This document shows, one piece after another, positions 7,726-14,872 of a DNA stretch of 17,650 nt. A program made the position numbers and the translations under genes. The stretch's first letter is position 1. Each line of letters opens with the position of its first letter. This stretch comes from JBEEMU01 sp043778315 (GTDB lineage Bacteria; Bacteroidota; Bacteroidia; Chitinophagales; Saprospiraceae). The stretch covers positions 1-17,650 of the forward strand of contig JAYWGJ010000348.1 of the NCBI GenBank assembly GCA_043778315.1, in the 5' to 3' direction. The notes under the pieces are model-generated. The model saw only the letters and a program-made list of their open reading frames with translations. It did no database searches and was not told the origin of the DNA.

Positions 7726-7884
7726 GTTTTTCTAAATCTATAAGTTGTGTATCGGAAAGTTGCATTTTTGAGTATTTTTGCTCGCAAGGAAAACGCATCT
7801 CGTCAATCCTCCCACGGAGTAAAACCGAGTGTTTGCACGGAGTTTTCACAGAGTTTATGTTTATGTATTTTGAGTTTACAGAGT

Positions 7885-7919
7885 ATTTAAGCTAATTTTT
7901 AAAGAAAATTAGCTTAAAT
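7885..7919. terminator. Perfect 15-bp hairpin, possible panC terminator
   Basis: ATTTAAGCTAATTTT (7885-7899), loop TAAAG, and its exact complement (7905-7919). The stem is AT-rich with T- and A-runs and lies 160 bp after panC and on the facing side of the convergent minus-strand gene, so either direction of termination is possible. Confidence 0.5.
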
Positions 7920-7996
7920 TTGAGCGGGAGATTAAAAAAGTTGTTGTAGGAAAAACAAAAAAATAAAAAATTTTTGTGAGAAACTTATGCTCGGCA

Positions 7997-8030
7997 GTTT
8001 TATTGAAAAATCTTGATTTTTCAATAAAAC
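7997..8030. terminator. Perfect 16-bp hairpin, possible terminator of the secreted-protein gene
   Basis: GTTTTATTGAAAAATC (7997-8012), loop TT, and its exact complement (8015-8030). It occupies the place in the right-hand arm of the inverted repeat that the 7885-7919 hairpin holds in the left arm, yet its sequence is different. It lies 136 bp past the stop of the 158-residue gene. Confidence 0.5.
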
Positions 8031-8165
8031 CACTCTGTGAACTCAAAAACTGTATATAAAAACTCTGTGAAAACTCCGTGCAATAACTCCGTGTGACGCT
8101 GTGGGAAAGTAAGAGATAGGTAAGAAAAAATCGCCATTATTACTTGAAGTCTGCGATTTCAAAAA

Positions 8166-8642
8166 TTACCGCCCAAAAATGCTATTCAGCTTATCCCTGC
8201 CTGCATCTGACGCAGATTTAAGATTTGTAGAAGCTGCAACAGGTGTATATTTATTAATAAAAGGACTTATTTGCGCTTCAGTCCAATTGCCCTCGATATC
8301 AATATTTACTTCGCGGGCTAACGCAGCAATAAAAATTTCGGTTTTATTAGCCAAAAAAATACCCGAAGCAATAACTGCATTTTTTTGACCATTAATTACT
8401 TCATTTTTTATATAAAAAATATAGTTACAAGTATCATTTTTTATTTTGGCAGACAAACAACATTTTTTATTCATACCTAAATTAAGTACACTAAAATAAT
8501 CTTTTTCCGTTTTTATAACAAAAACAGCTCTATTGCCAACAAAAATAGTGTCATTTCGCTGTAAAACAGTTTGCGCAGCAGCAAAATAAGGCGTAGCAAG
8601 CAATAATAGAGCTATAAATAGTCTTGATTTATTTGTTTTCAT
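8166..8642 (-). CDS. Secreted or periplasmic protein of unknown function
   Basis: 158 residues. A standard Sec signal peptide is visible: basic MKTNKSR, hydrophobic LFIALLLLATPYF, and AAA before a likely cleavage at A23-Q24. There is no lipobox cysteine, so it is not a typical lipoprotein. The mature part starts TVLQRNDTIFVGNRAVFVI and alternates hydrophobic and polar residues as in a small beta-sheet domain; a Cys pair (NKKCCLS) and a further Cys are present. I recognise no family. ATG 8642 gives the signal peptide exactly at the N-terminus, which fixes the start. The gene reads in the same direction as the GT4 gene upstream (72-bp gap), so the two may be co-transcribed, but the gap contains the heptamer repeat. 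Confidence 0.75.
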   Translation of the reverse strand: MKTNKSRLFIALLLLATPYFAAAQTVLQRNDTIFVGNRAVFVIKTEKDYFSVLNLGMNKKCCLSAKIKNDTCNYIFYIKNEVINGQKNAVIASGIFLANKTEIFIAALAREVNIDIEGNWTEAQISPFINKYTPVAASTNLKSASDAGRDKLNSIFGR

Positions 8643-8670
8643 ACTTTATTTGAATTTAAATATAATTAGT

Positions 8671-8726
8671 TTTTAGTGATTAGTGTTTAATGATTAACGA
8701 TTAGTGATTTATTTTTAGTGATTAGC
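8671..8726. repeat. AT-rich heptamer repeat (GTGATTA-like)
   Basis: About eight imperfect 7-bp units such as GTGATTA, ATGATTA and ACGATTA run from 8671 to 8726 and include the stop codon of the GT4 gene. The string TTTTAGTGATTAG occurs at 8671 and again at 8713, exactly 42 bp (six heptamers) apart. Confidence 0.65.
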
Positions 8727-9863
8727 GTTTATCGCCTTTTCAATGACGTTCCAAAGTTTCGCAATAGCGACAGGCATAGCATTATTAGTAGTAATATGTT
8801 CGGTAGCAGCAAGGCTCATACGTCGACACAAGTCTTTATCATTCGCCAATTGCAACATTCGTGCCGCCATAGCGGTTACATCATTTTCAGCTACTAAAAA
8901 TCCAGTTTTATTAGGTATTACTACATCTGCAATACCAGCGTGTCGAGTAGCCACAACGGGTAATCCCGCCAAACCAGCCTCCAAAATAGCTACGGGAGTG
9001 CCTTCGCTATCGCCATCTGCTGCCGTTACACTATGTTGTACAAAACAATACGCTGTACCTAATGCCTTTACAACTTCGTCGTGCGGTTTTGCGCCACATA
9101 AGTCAATAATCGAGGTGCAATCGAGTTCGCTGACGAGTTTTTTGCAGTCGTTCATCAACGGACCATCTCCGATAAGTAGCAAACGGGCGTTCGGAACACT
9201 CGACTGTATTTGCGCGAAAGCGCGTATAGTATTCATAGGCGATTTTTTGGCCACCAATCGCCCGATTGCAATATATATTGGGTTGGAATTGAAGTCGGGA
9301 CGCGGTAGGCGAGCAAACGACAAGTCTGCACCACACGCAATATGATGTATTTTAGTGGCATCGCAGCCCATTTGTGCTACAATTTTTTGTTGCAAAGTAG
9401 ATACAATTATTATGGCGTTCGCGTGCGCAAAAAGTTGAGCGTACTCGAGTTGGTATTGTTTAATAAAACGATGTGTATGAATATCGGAGCCGTGAAAATG
9501 TACTATCAACGGAATATTTAGGGCTTGACAAACAGGCAACATAGCCGCCCCCGTCGGACCAAACTCACATAACAAAGCCTCGATACCTTGGTTTTTAAAA
9601 TATTGAATCCAATATTGTACGCAAGTACCCTTATCATTAAAATTTTTGCGTAGCAAGAGTGTTTGGAGTTTATTAATCACTTGTAGCCAAAACGGTATGA
9701 CCCTTCGCCCATCTGCGTACATCGGTAGCCAACCACCCGACAACTCTTGCACATCTGCATACGTCGAAAGGTACTTAATATGATTGCGCACAAAGGTCTC
9801 CGCGCCTTGATAAACGCTTGGGTGAGCTACGGCTATTCGTAATTTTTTGGTATTAGTATTCAA
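8715..9863 (-). CDS. GT4-family (GT-B fold) glycosyltransferase
   Basis: 382 residues. A cytoplasmic or membrane-associated retaining glycosyltransferase that would move a sugar from a nucleotide-sugar donor to a glycan or lipid acceptor. The N-terminal acceptor domain begins LRIAVAHPSVYQGAETFV (8-25) and has HFHGSDIHTHRF (122-133). The C-terminal donor domain has AIGRLVAKKSP (199-209), LLLIGDGPL (228-236), and the E-x7-E signature at E287 and E295 (EGTPVAILE), followed by ATRHAGIADVV. Length is typical. The only start before the conserved beta-strand is TTG 9863, because an in-frame TAA lies two codons upstream. The C-terminal codons and stop are embedded in the heptamer repeat. Acceptor and linkage cannot be predicted. 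No sugar-nucleotide genes are adjacent, so this is not an obvious polysaccharide locus. Confidence 0.9.
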   Translation of the reverse strand: MNTNTKKLRIAVAHPSVYQGAETFVRNHIKYLSTYADVQELSGGWLPMYADGRRVIPFWLQVINKLQTLLLRKNFNDKGTCVQYWIQYFKNQGIEALLCEFGPTGAAMLPVCQALNIPLIVHFHGSDIHTHRFIKQYQLEYAQLFAHANAIIIVSTLQQKIVAQMGCDATKIHHIACGADLSFARLPRPDFNSNPIYIAIGRLVAKKSPMNTIRAFAQIQSSVPNARLLLIGDGPLMNDCKKLVSELDCTSIIDLCGAKPHDEVVKALGTAYCFVQHSVTAADGDSEGTPVAILEAGLAGLPVVATRHAGIADVVIPNKTGFLVAENDVTAMAARMLQLANDKDLCRRMSLAATEHITTNNAMPVAIAKLWNVIEKAINANH

Positions 9864-9911
9864 TAATTAATATTTATATCAATATTAAAATAAATAAGAC
9901 TATATTTGCAA

Positions 9912-9919
9912 CAAAGATA
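9912..9919 (-). promoter_or_regulatory. Possible -7 box for the GT4 gene
   Basis: The minus strand reads TATCTTTG, an exact TAnnTTTG, about 50 bp before the TTG start. No TTG is found 19-21 bp upstream of it. A plus-strand TATATTTG at 9901-9908 lies back to back with it, three bases apart, also without a -33 partner. Confidence 0.35.
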
Positions 9920-10076
9920 CTACTAAAATTTTTATAGTAACTATATTTACAAATATAAATATTCGTAAAACAAAAAAATGTGACTATACTGCTTTATTAT
10001 AATATAAAAATAAAAAAGTATAAATATAGTTTTTAAATCATTTTACTAAAAAAACAAGTGTATTTGAGTATAATTT

Positions 10077-10119
10077 ACTTTTACACAACCTTAATACAAA
10101 TGTAGGAAGACGTAGTCGA
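10077..10119 (-). promoter_or_regulatory. Conserved promoter-like element, copy 1
   Basis: On the minus strand TCGACTA (10113-10119), then eight bases, then TACATTTG (10097-10104, an exact -7 box), TATTAAG (10090-10096) and a tail containing GTAAAA. The same order and spacing occur at 12977-13018 and 14782-14823. This copy points toward the GT4 gene, over 200 bp away. Confidence 0.5.
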
Positions 10120-10283
10120 GATATAAATATGCTTAAAACAAAGTTTTTATTACTTATTGCAACTATACACAATAAAAAAACAATCGTATTTTTATTTGTT
10201 GTAACTAAAATCATTAAAAATACAAATATATTACAACTTATTGTAACTAAAATCATTTAAAAAACTAAAAAATCTATATTATT

Positions 10284-12725
10284 ATGAAAAAAAATCTACT
10301 TTTATTTATTTGCATTTGTATCACACAAACTATTTGGGGACAAGGAACTCAAAATTTGAGAGGTAGAGTGCTTGACGCAGCATCTAAATATCCATTAGTC
10401 GGAGCACAAGTGGTTGTTTACAACGATACCGTACAACTTGGCGGAGCTATCAGCGATGCCGAAGGCTATTACAAAATAGAAAATATCACGGTGGGCAGAC
10501 GCAAAGTAATCTCCTCCTTTATTGGGTATAAAGATATGACCTTCGATAACATCATAATTAATTCTGGGAAAGAAAGTTCGCTTGACATAGGACTCGAAGA
10601 AAGTGTTATACAAGTAGAAAAAGCCGTTATAGTATCTGCCACAAAGTTTGGGGAAGTCCGAAACGAGATGGCGACAGTCTCCAGCAAAGCATTTAGTATA
10701 GAAGAGACCGACAGATACGCTGGAAGCAGAGGCGACCCTGCCCGTATGGCTTCGAGCTTTGCCGGTGTACAAGGTGCCGACGACTCGCGCAATGATATAG
10801 TAGTCCGCGGCAACTCTCCCTCGGGTGTTTTGTGGCGCGTGGAAGGCATAGACATCTTCAACCCGAACCATTTTAATATTCCGGGTACTACGGGCGGCTC
10901 CATCACGATACTCAACAATAAATGGCTATCTAACAGCGACTTTTTTACGGGTGCTTTTCCTGCCGAGTATGGTAATACGGTGTCAGGCGTGTTTGATTTA
11001 CGTTTACGTAATGGTAATAACGAAAAATATGAGTTTTCGGGACAATTAGGGCTTCTCGGTACGGAGTTAATGGCAGAAGGTCCGTTATCAAAAAAGGGTA
11101 AAGCGTCGTTTTTAGTGTCCTATCGATACTCAACGCTCTCTGTTTTAGGTAATTTTGGCATCAAATTAGGTACAAGTGCTATTCCCCGCTATCAAGATGC
11201 GTCGTTTAGACTTAATTTTCCACTTAAAAACAATCAAAACATATCCGTTTTTGCTATCGGAGGCATTAGTGACATCGATATATTAATATCTAATCAAAAA
11301 AAACCTTCTACTGAAACCGATTTATATGGTCAGAATGACCGCGACCAGTATTTTCACTCTCGAACAGGCATGGCGGGTGCTACATATAGTAAGGCTTTCA
11401 ATGCAAATACCTACACCAAAGTTACATTGATGTATGCCGGCGAGCAACAAGCTGCCGAACATAACCTAATATTTAGACGTATAGATGCAGGGACAGGTAA
11501 TTATGTGTACGACTCTATGCCTAAACTTTTGCGTTACGACTTTCGACAATCGAAAGCCTCTGTTGCGTGGACATTAAATCATAAAATAAATAAACAGTTT
11601 AGTCTTAAAGGCGGACTAAATACCGACGTATTCTTTTTTGATTTTCATGACACGATACGTACTACCGATAGACCTACAAACCCTAATTATAATCAATTTG
11701 CAGTACGTTGGAACGCTTCAACAACGGCATATTTGATGCAACCTTATATACAATTTAAGTATCAGCCTATTGATAAATTGACTTTTAATGCAGGTTTACA
11801 CGCGCAATATTTTAGTTTGGGCAACGCTTTATCTGCGGTAGAACCGCGAGTAGGTGTTAAGTATGAATTACCTAACGCGCAACAAATAACATTTGGTGCT
11901 GGCTTGCATTCACAGATGCAAAATACTTATTTGTACTTTTATAAAAATAAATTAAGAACTAATGGCGACCAAACGGAGTATAATAGAAATAGGGGTTTTA
12001 CCAAAGCAGCTCATTTTGTATTAGGTTATCAAAAATTAGTAGGCAAAAGAACTTTATTGAAGTTAGAAACTTATTATCAATCCTTATTTGAAGTTCCGAT
12101 AGATAAAAATCGCGCTTCATCTTTCTCGTTGGTAAATACGGGCAGTGGTTTTTCGAGGTTTTTTGCAGATGAATTAACTAACAAAGGTACGGGTGAAAAC
12201 TACGGTATAGAAGCCACACTCGAAAAAGGTTTTAGCAAACATTTTTATTATATGTTCACAGGTTCATTATTTAATGCTACTTATAAAGGCTCTAATGGTG
12301 TAACTCGAAACACTGATTTTAATGGTAAATTTGCTACTAATGGACTATTCGGGTATGAATTTACGATTAATAAAAGACAGACTATAAATGTAGGTACTAA
12401 GGTTACATTGGCAGGAGGACGTTGGTATGGTGACATAGATACACTTGCATCAGCAGCAAATAAAGAAGTAATATATAAGGATAATGATGATTTTAATTCC
12501 TATCAGTTTAGACCTTATTTCCGTGCAGATTTAAAGTTAAATTATAAGATTAATGCGCGCAAGGTGACACATGAAATTGGAATAGACATTGTTAATCTAT
12601 TTGACACTAAAAATATATTGCGTTTTTCATGGGTGCCATTAGCATCGGATAATACTAAGGGCGTAGCAAAAGAGGAATTTCAATTGGGACGTTTACCTAT
12701 ATTTTATTATAGAATAGATTTTTAA
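10284..12725 (+). CDS. TonB-dependent outer-membrane receptor with carboxypeptidase-regulatory-like domain
   Basis: 813 residues. Signal peptide 1-19 (MKKNLLLFICICITQTIWG). Residues 25-105 form a CarboxypepD_reg-like beta-sandwich (LRGRVLDAASKYPLVGAQV, then GYYKIENITVGRRKV), usual for Bacteroidota receptors. The plug follows, about 115-245: IVVRGNSPSGVLWRVEGID (172-190), then GGSITILNN and FPAEYGNTVSGVFDL (225-239). The rest is beta-barrel strands, ending in Phe (YYRIDF), the BAM recognition signal. It would import a bound ligand across the outer membrane using TonB energy. It is shorter than SusC proteins and no SusD partner is adjacent, so a glycan-utilisation role is unlikely; metal complex, peptide or another ligand is open. 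ATG 10284 directly precedes the signal peptide. It lies between 42-bp arrays 1 and 2. Confidence 0.92.
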   Translation: MKKNLLLFICICITQTIWGQGTQNLRGRVLDAASKYPLVGAQVVVYNDTVQLGGAISDAEGYYKIENITVGRRKVISSFIGYKDMTFDNIIINSGKESSLDIGLEESVIQVEKAVIVSATKFGEVRNEMATVSSKAFSIEETDRYAGSRGDPARMASSFAGVQGADDSRNDIVVRGNSPSGVLWRVEGIDIFNPNHFNIPGTTGGSITILNNKWLSNSDFFTGAFPAEYGNTVSGVFDLRLRNGNNEKYEFSGQLGLLGTELMAEGPLSKKGKASFLVSYRYSTLSVLGNFGIKLGTSAIPRYQDASFRLNFPLKNNQNISVFAIGGISDIDILISNQKKPSTETDLYGQNDRDQYFHSRTGMAGATYSKAFNANTYTKVTLMYAGEQQAAEHNLIFRRIDAGTGNYVYDSMPKLLRYDFRQSKASVAWTLNHKINKQFSLKGGLNTDVFFFDFHDTIRTTDRPTNPNYNQFAVRWNASTTAYLMQPYIQFKYQPIDKLTFNAGLHAQYFSLGNALSAVEPRVGVKYELPNAQQITFGAGLHSQMQNTYLYFYKNKLRTNGDQTEYNRNRGFTKAAHFVLGYQKLVGKRTLLKLETYYQSLFEVPIDKNRASSFSLVNTGSGFSRFFADELTNKGTGENYGIEATLEKGFSKHFYYMFTGSLFNATYKGSNGVTRNTDFNGKFATNGLFGYEFTINKRQTINVGTKVTLAGGRWYGDIDTLASAANKEVIYKDNDDFNSYQFRPYFRADLKLNYKINARKVTHEIGIDIVNLFDTKNILRFSWVPLASDNTKGVAKEEFQLGRLPIFYYRIDF

Positions 12726-12739
12726 TAATGTATTACAAA

Positions 12740-13075
12740 TAAATATGTTTTTTGATAGTAAATACTTTGTTGTAATAATAAAAAATATGTTTTTTGATGC
12801 AAAATAATAGTGTATATTACTAAAAATTTTGTTTTTTGATACTATAATTCATTTCATTATACAAATAAAAGTATTTTTAAGTGTAATTTAGTATTTTATA
12901 ATACTAATAAAACTATTTTTAGATACCATTTAGTATTTTATATTGCAAATACAATCTAATTTTTACTTATTTTACGTCGACTATACCTTAATACATTTGT
13001 ATTAAGTCTTCGTAAAAGTGTAAAACACCTTAATACTAATATTTTTTTATTTATTTTAGTTATAAACAACTCAAA
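12740..13075 (+). repeat. 42-bp-period AT-rich array 2, motif on the plus strand
   Basis: Eight consecutive 42-bp units start at 12740, 12782, 12824, 12866, 12908, 12950, 12992 and 13034. Units 1-3 share TTTTTTGAT ending at 12756, 12798 and 12840. Units 4-5 share TTTAGTATTTTATA at the same offset. Units 6-8 begin TACAATC, TACATTT and TACTAAT. Nearly all units end in two or three A (TAA, CAAA or TTAA), giving a common frame. Adjacent units are most alike, as expected for old tandem duplication. The array fills almost the whole gap between the TonB-receptor and GH3-like genes; every reading frame is broken by stops. Confidence 0.78.
12977..13018 (+). promoter_or_regulatory. Conserved promoter-like element, copy 2, upstream of GH3-like gene
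   Basis: TCGACTA (12977-12983), eight bases, TACATTTG (12992-12999, exact Bacteroidota -7 box), TATTAAG (13000-13006), then TTCGTAAAAG. CTTAATACA-TT-TGTATTAAG forms a perfect 9-bp palindrome (12987-13006). No TTG lies 19-21 bp upstream, so if this is a promoter the usual -33 box is replaced, perhaps by TCGACTA. It lies about 80 bp before the GH3-like start codon. Confidence 0.5.
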
Positions 13076-13099
13076 TATTTTTTAATCAAATACCTTTAT

Positions 13100-14614
13100 A
13101 TGCAATTTGTCAATACAATATTCCGTTGGTTCATTGCCGCGCATTACAGGCGTGTGGAAGAATTTATGAGGTATCCTATCGAAACTCAAAACCGTATTTT
13201 CTATCATCTTATTGAAGTAGGTAGGAGTACCGAATGGGGTAAAAAACATAATTTTAATACTATAAAAAGTATTGATGACTTCAAAAAACAAGTTCCGATA
13301 AGCACTTATGACGACATCAAACCCTATATAGAGCGTATGATGAACGGCGAGAGCGATATATTATGGCGCGGCAAAACAAAGTGGTTCTCCAAATCCTCTG
13401 GCACTACTTCCGACAAAAGTAAGTATATCCCCGTGACTGACGAAAACCTCGAAACCTGTCACCTCAAAGCAGGTCACGACATCATGGCATCTTGGTACAA
13501 TAATTTTCCTAATACAAAATTATATACGGGTAAGTTAATGGCGATGGGCGGAACTTATAGCAGTTACGACAAGCATTCCTACACAATGATTGGAGATGTT
13601 TCGGCTATCATGATGGAGTCGATGCCTTTTTATGCGAAGTCTTTCTTTGCACCATCACTTGATTTAGCTTTAATGAACGACTGGGGTGAAAAAATAGAGC
13701 GTATGGCACAGGAAGTAATACATGAAAATATTACCTCTATAAGTGGTGTACCTACATGGACACTTGTTTTATTTCGTCGCATTGCAGAAATAAAAAAAAC
13801 AAATAACTTATTAGAAGTATGGCCTAATTTTGAAATGTATGTACATGGCGGCGTAGATTTTACACCTTATCGTGAACAGTTCCGAGCATACTTTCCATCT
13901 CCAAAGGTTCATTTTGTGAACGCATATAATGCCTCCGAAGGCTTTTTTGCTGCACAATTAGATGCAGATGATGACAATAGTGAGATGGTACTATTAGTTG
14001 ATAACGGAATATTCTATGAATTTCTGCCCGAATATACTACTGATGATGTTTTTGCACCTACTTTACAATTAAACGAGGTTAAATTGAATGTAAATTATGC
14101 CCTTATAATCACAACAAATGCAGGTTTATGGCGATATAATATCGGTGATACGGTACGGTTTACAGCTTTAAATCCATTTAAGATAGTGGTAACTGGCAGA
14201 ACCAAACATTTTATTAATGTATTTGGCGAGGAAGTTATGGTAGAGAATACTGATCTTGCAGTAGCGCGTACTTGCGTTGCATTAGGTTGTGCGGTCAAGG
14301 AATATACGGTTGCGCCTATCTTTATGGATACTGCTCAGGGTGGACATGAGTGGGCGATAGCTTTCGTCAAGCCGCCTATCGATGCAGCAGCGTTTGCAGC
14401 ACTTTTAGACATTAATCTTCAAGCTGTAAATTCAGATTATGAGGCTAAACGGCATAAAGATTTAGCTTTATGTGCCTTAAAGCTAAATGTAGTACATAGT
14501 GATACGTTCTACACTTGGTTGCGTGGCAAAGGAAAGATGGGTGGTCAGCATAAAATACAACGGCTGAGTAATACACGTACCTTTCTGGAAGAAATTTTAG
14601 CCTTAAATAAATAG
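13100..14614 (+). CDS. GH3-family adenylate-forming (acyl-acid amido synthetase-like) protein
   Basis: 504 residues, related to plant GH3 auxin/jasmonate-amido synthetases of the ANL superfamily, which adenylate a carboxylic acid and couple it to an amino acid. Motifs: P-loop SSGTTSDKSKYIPVT (99-113), YNASEG (276-281, the A5-type acyl-adenylate site), LWRYNIGDTVRF (343-354, with the ATP-ribose-binding Asp350), and VTGRTKHFINVFGEEV (364-379, hinge and A8 region). A small C-terminal domain ends TFLEEILALNK. No signal peptide; cytoplasmic. Bacterial members are common in Bacteroidota, but I know of no established substrate. ATG 13100 follows an A/T-rich leader; array 2 with its promoter-like element lies directly upstream. 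Downstream is a nested palindrome before pdxJ, which argues for separate transcription units. Confidence 0.9.
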   Translation: MQFVNTIFRWFIAAHYRRVEEFMRYPIETQNRIFYHLIEVGRSTEWGKKHNFNTIKSIDDFKKQVPISTYDDIKPYIERMMNGESDILWRGKTKWFSKSSGTTSDKSKYIPVTDENLETCHLKAGHDIMASWYNNFPNTKLYTGKLMAMGGTYSSYDKHSYTMIGDVSAIMMESMPFYAKSFFAPSLDLALMNDWGEKIERMAQEVIHENITSISGVPTWTLVLFRRIAEIKKTNNLLEVWPNFEMYVHGGVDFTPYREQFRAYFPSPKVHFVNAYNASEGFFAAQLDADDDNSEMVLLVDNGIFYEFLPEYTTDDVFAPTLQLNEVKLNVNYALIITTNAGLWRYNIGDTVRFTALNPFKIVVTGRTKHFINVFGEEVMVENTDLAVARTCVALGCAVKEYTVAPIFMDTAQGGHEWAIAFVKPPIDAAAFAALLDINLQAVNSDYEAKRHKDLALCALKLNVVHSDTFYTWLRGKGKMGGQHKIQRLSNTRTFLEEILALNK

Positions 14615-14638
14615 TTTTTTATTGTAAATAGCTGAAAT

Positions 14639-14738
14639 AAATTAGTTTATATTCTTTATCTACACCCAAAAATAGTTAAAGTAAGCTATCGCTGTACTTC
14701 AAACTATTTTTATCGCTCCCGATAATATAAACTAATTT
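14639..14738. terminator. Nested palindrome after the GH3-like gene
   Basis: Outer arms AAATTAGTTTATATT (14639-14653) and AATATAAACTAATTT (14724-14738) are exact complements over 15 bp. Inner arms AAAAATAGTT (14668-14677) and AACTATTTTT (14702-14711) are exact over 10 bp, with a few more pairs toward the loop. The 100-bp whole could fold as one long two-part hairpin or cruciform. It starts 25 bp after the GH3-like stop and lacks a GC-rich stem, so it is an atypical terminator. Confidence 0.5.
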
Positions 14739-14754
14739 AAAACATACATACAAA

Positions 14755-14838
14755 TACAATTGTATTAAGATACTTTATAGTTCGACTAAGCCTTACTACA
14801 CTTGTATTAAGCCTTCGTAAAACTATAAACAATCTTCA
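14755..14838 (+). repeat. 42-bp-period array 3, two clear units
   Basis: TACAATTGTATTAAG (14755-14769) and TACACTTGTATTAAG (14797-14811) differ at one base and are exactly 42 bp apart. The preceding 42 bp (14713-14754) ends ATACAAA, like the unit ends of array 2, and may be a third, weaker unit. AATACAATTGTATT (14753-14766) is a perfect palindrome. Confidence 0.65.
14782..14823 (+). promoter_or_regulatory. Conserved promoter-like element, copy 3, upstream of pdxJ
   Basis: TCGACTA (14782-14788), eight bases, TACACTTG (14797-14804, one mismatch to TAnnTTTG), TATTAAG (14805-14811), then CCTTCGTAAAAC. Order and spacing equal copies 1 and 2. The pdxJ start codon is 49 bp after the element, so this is a plausible promoter or operator for the pdxJ-GT2 operon. 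Confidence 0.5.
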
Positions 14839-14872
14839 TGCATACTTTTTTTAAACCATTTAAACTAAATAC

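Larger units (their letters stand above)
7833..8083. repeat. Long imperfect inverted repeat of CACGGAG/CACAGAG units with inner hairpins
   Basis: A perfect 24-bp inverted repeat (7833-7856 against 8060-8083) contains CACGGAGTTTTCACAGAG. Inside each arm, after about 15 unrelated bases, comes TGAGTTYACAGAGT and then a strong hairpin. More CACGGAG copies flank the arms at about 7812 and 8087-8095. The gap between panC and the convergent secreted-protein gene (7726-8165) holds nothing else. I recall similar CACAGAG/CACGGAG strings as common intergenic repeats in many bacteria, including Bacteroidota. Confidence 0.8.
9907..10283 (-). repeat. 42-bp-period AT-rich array 1, motif on the minus strand
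   Basis: Cutting the plus strand every 42 bp from 9907 gives nine units (9907, 9949, 9991, 10033, 10075, 10117, 10159, 10201, 10243). In six of them AAAACAA or AATACAA stands at unit position 19-25, and C at position 23 is kept in seven of nine. GTAACTAAAATCATT at 10201 is exactly repeated at 10243. On the minus strand the core reads TTGTWTT, as in arrays 2 and 3. Unit 10075 carries the best-conserved form, TACATTTGTATTAAG at 10090-10104. The array fills the gap between the divergent GT4 and TonB-receptor genes and contains no credible gene. Confidence 0.75.

Noticed and set aside
10038..10256. 72-residue minus-strand frame with a 14-residue repeat
   Set aside because: The 14-residue period is the 42-bp DNA repeat read in frame. 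The protein is low in complexity, and arrays 2 and 3 do not keep any frame open.
10284..12725. SusC-type receptor of a polysaccharide utilisation locus
   Set aside because: The protein is shorter than SusC, no SusD-like lipoprotein or glycoside hydrolase is nearby, and the flanks are non-coding arrays.
12740..13075. CRISPR array
   Set aside because: The whole 42-bp unit drifts with no sharp division into identical repeats and unique spacers, and there are no cas genes.
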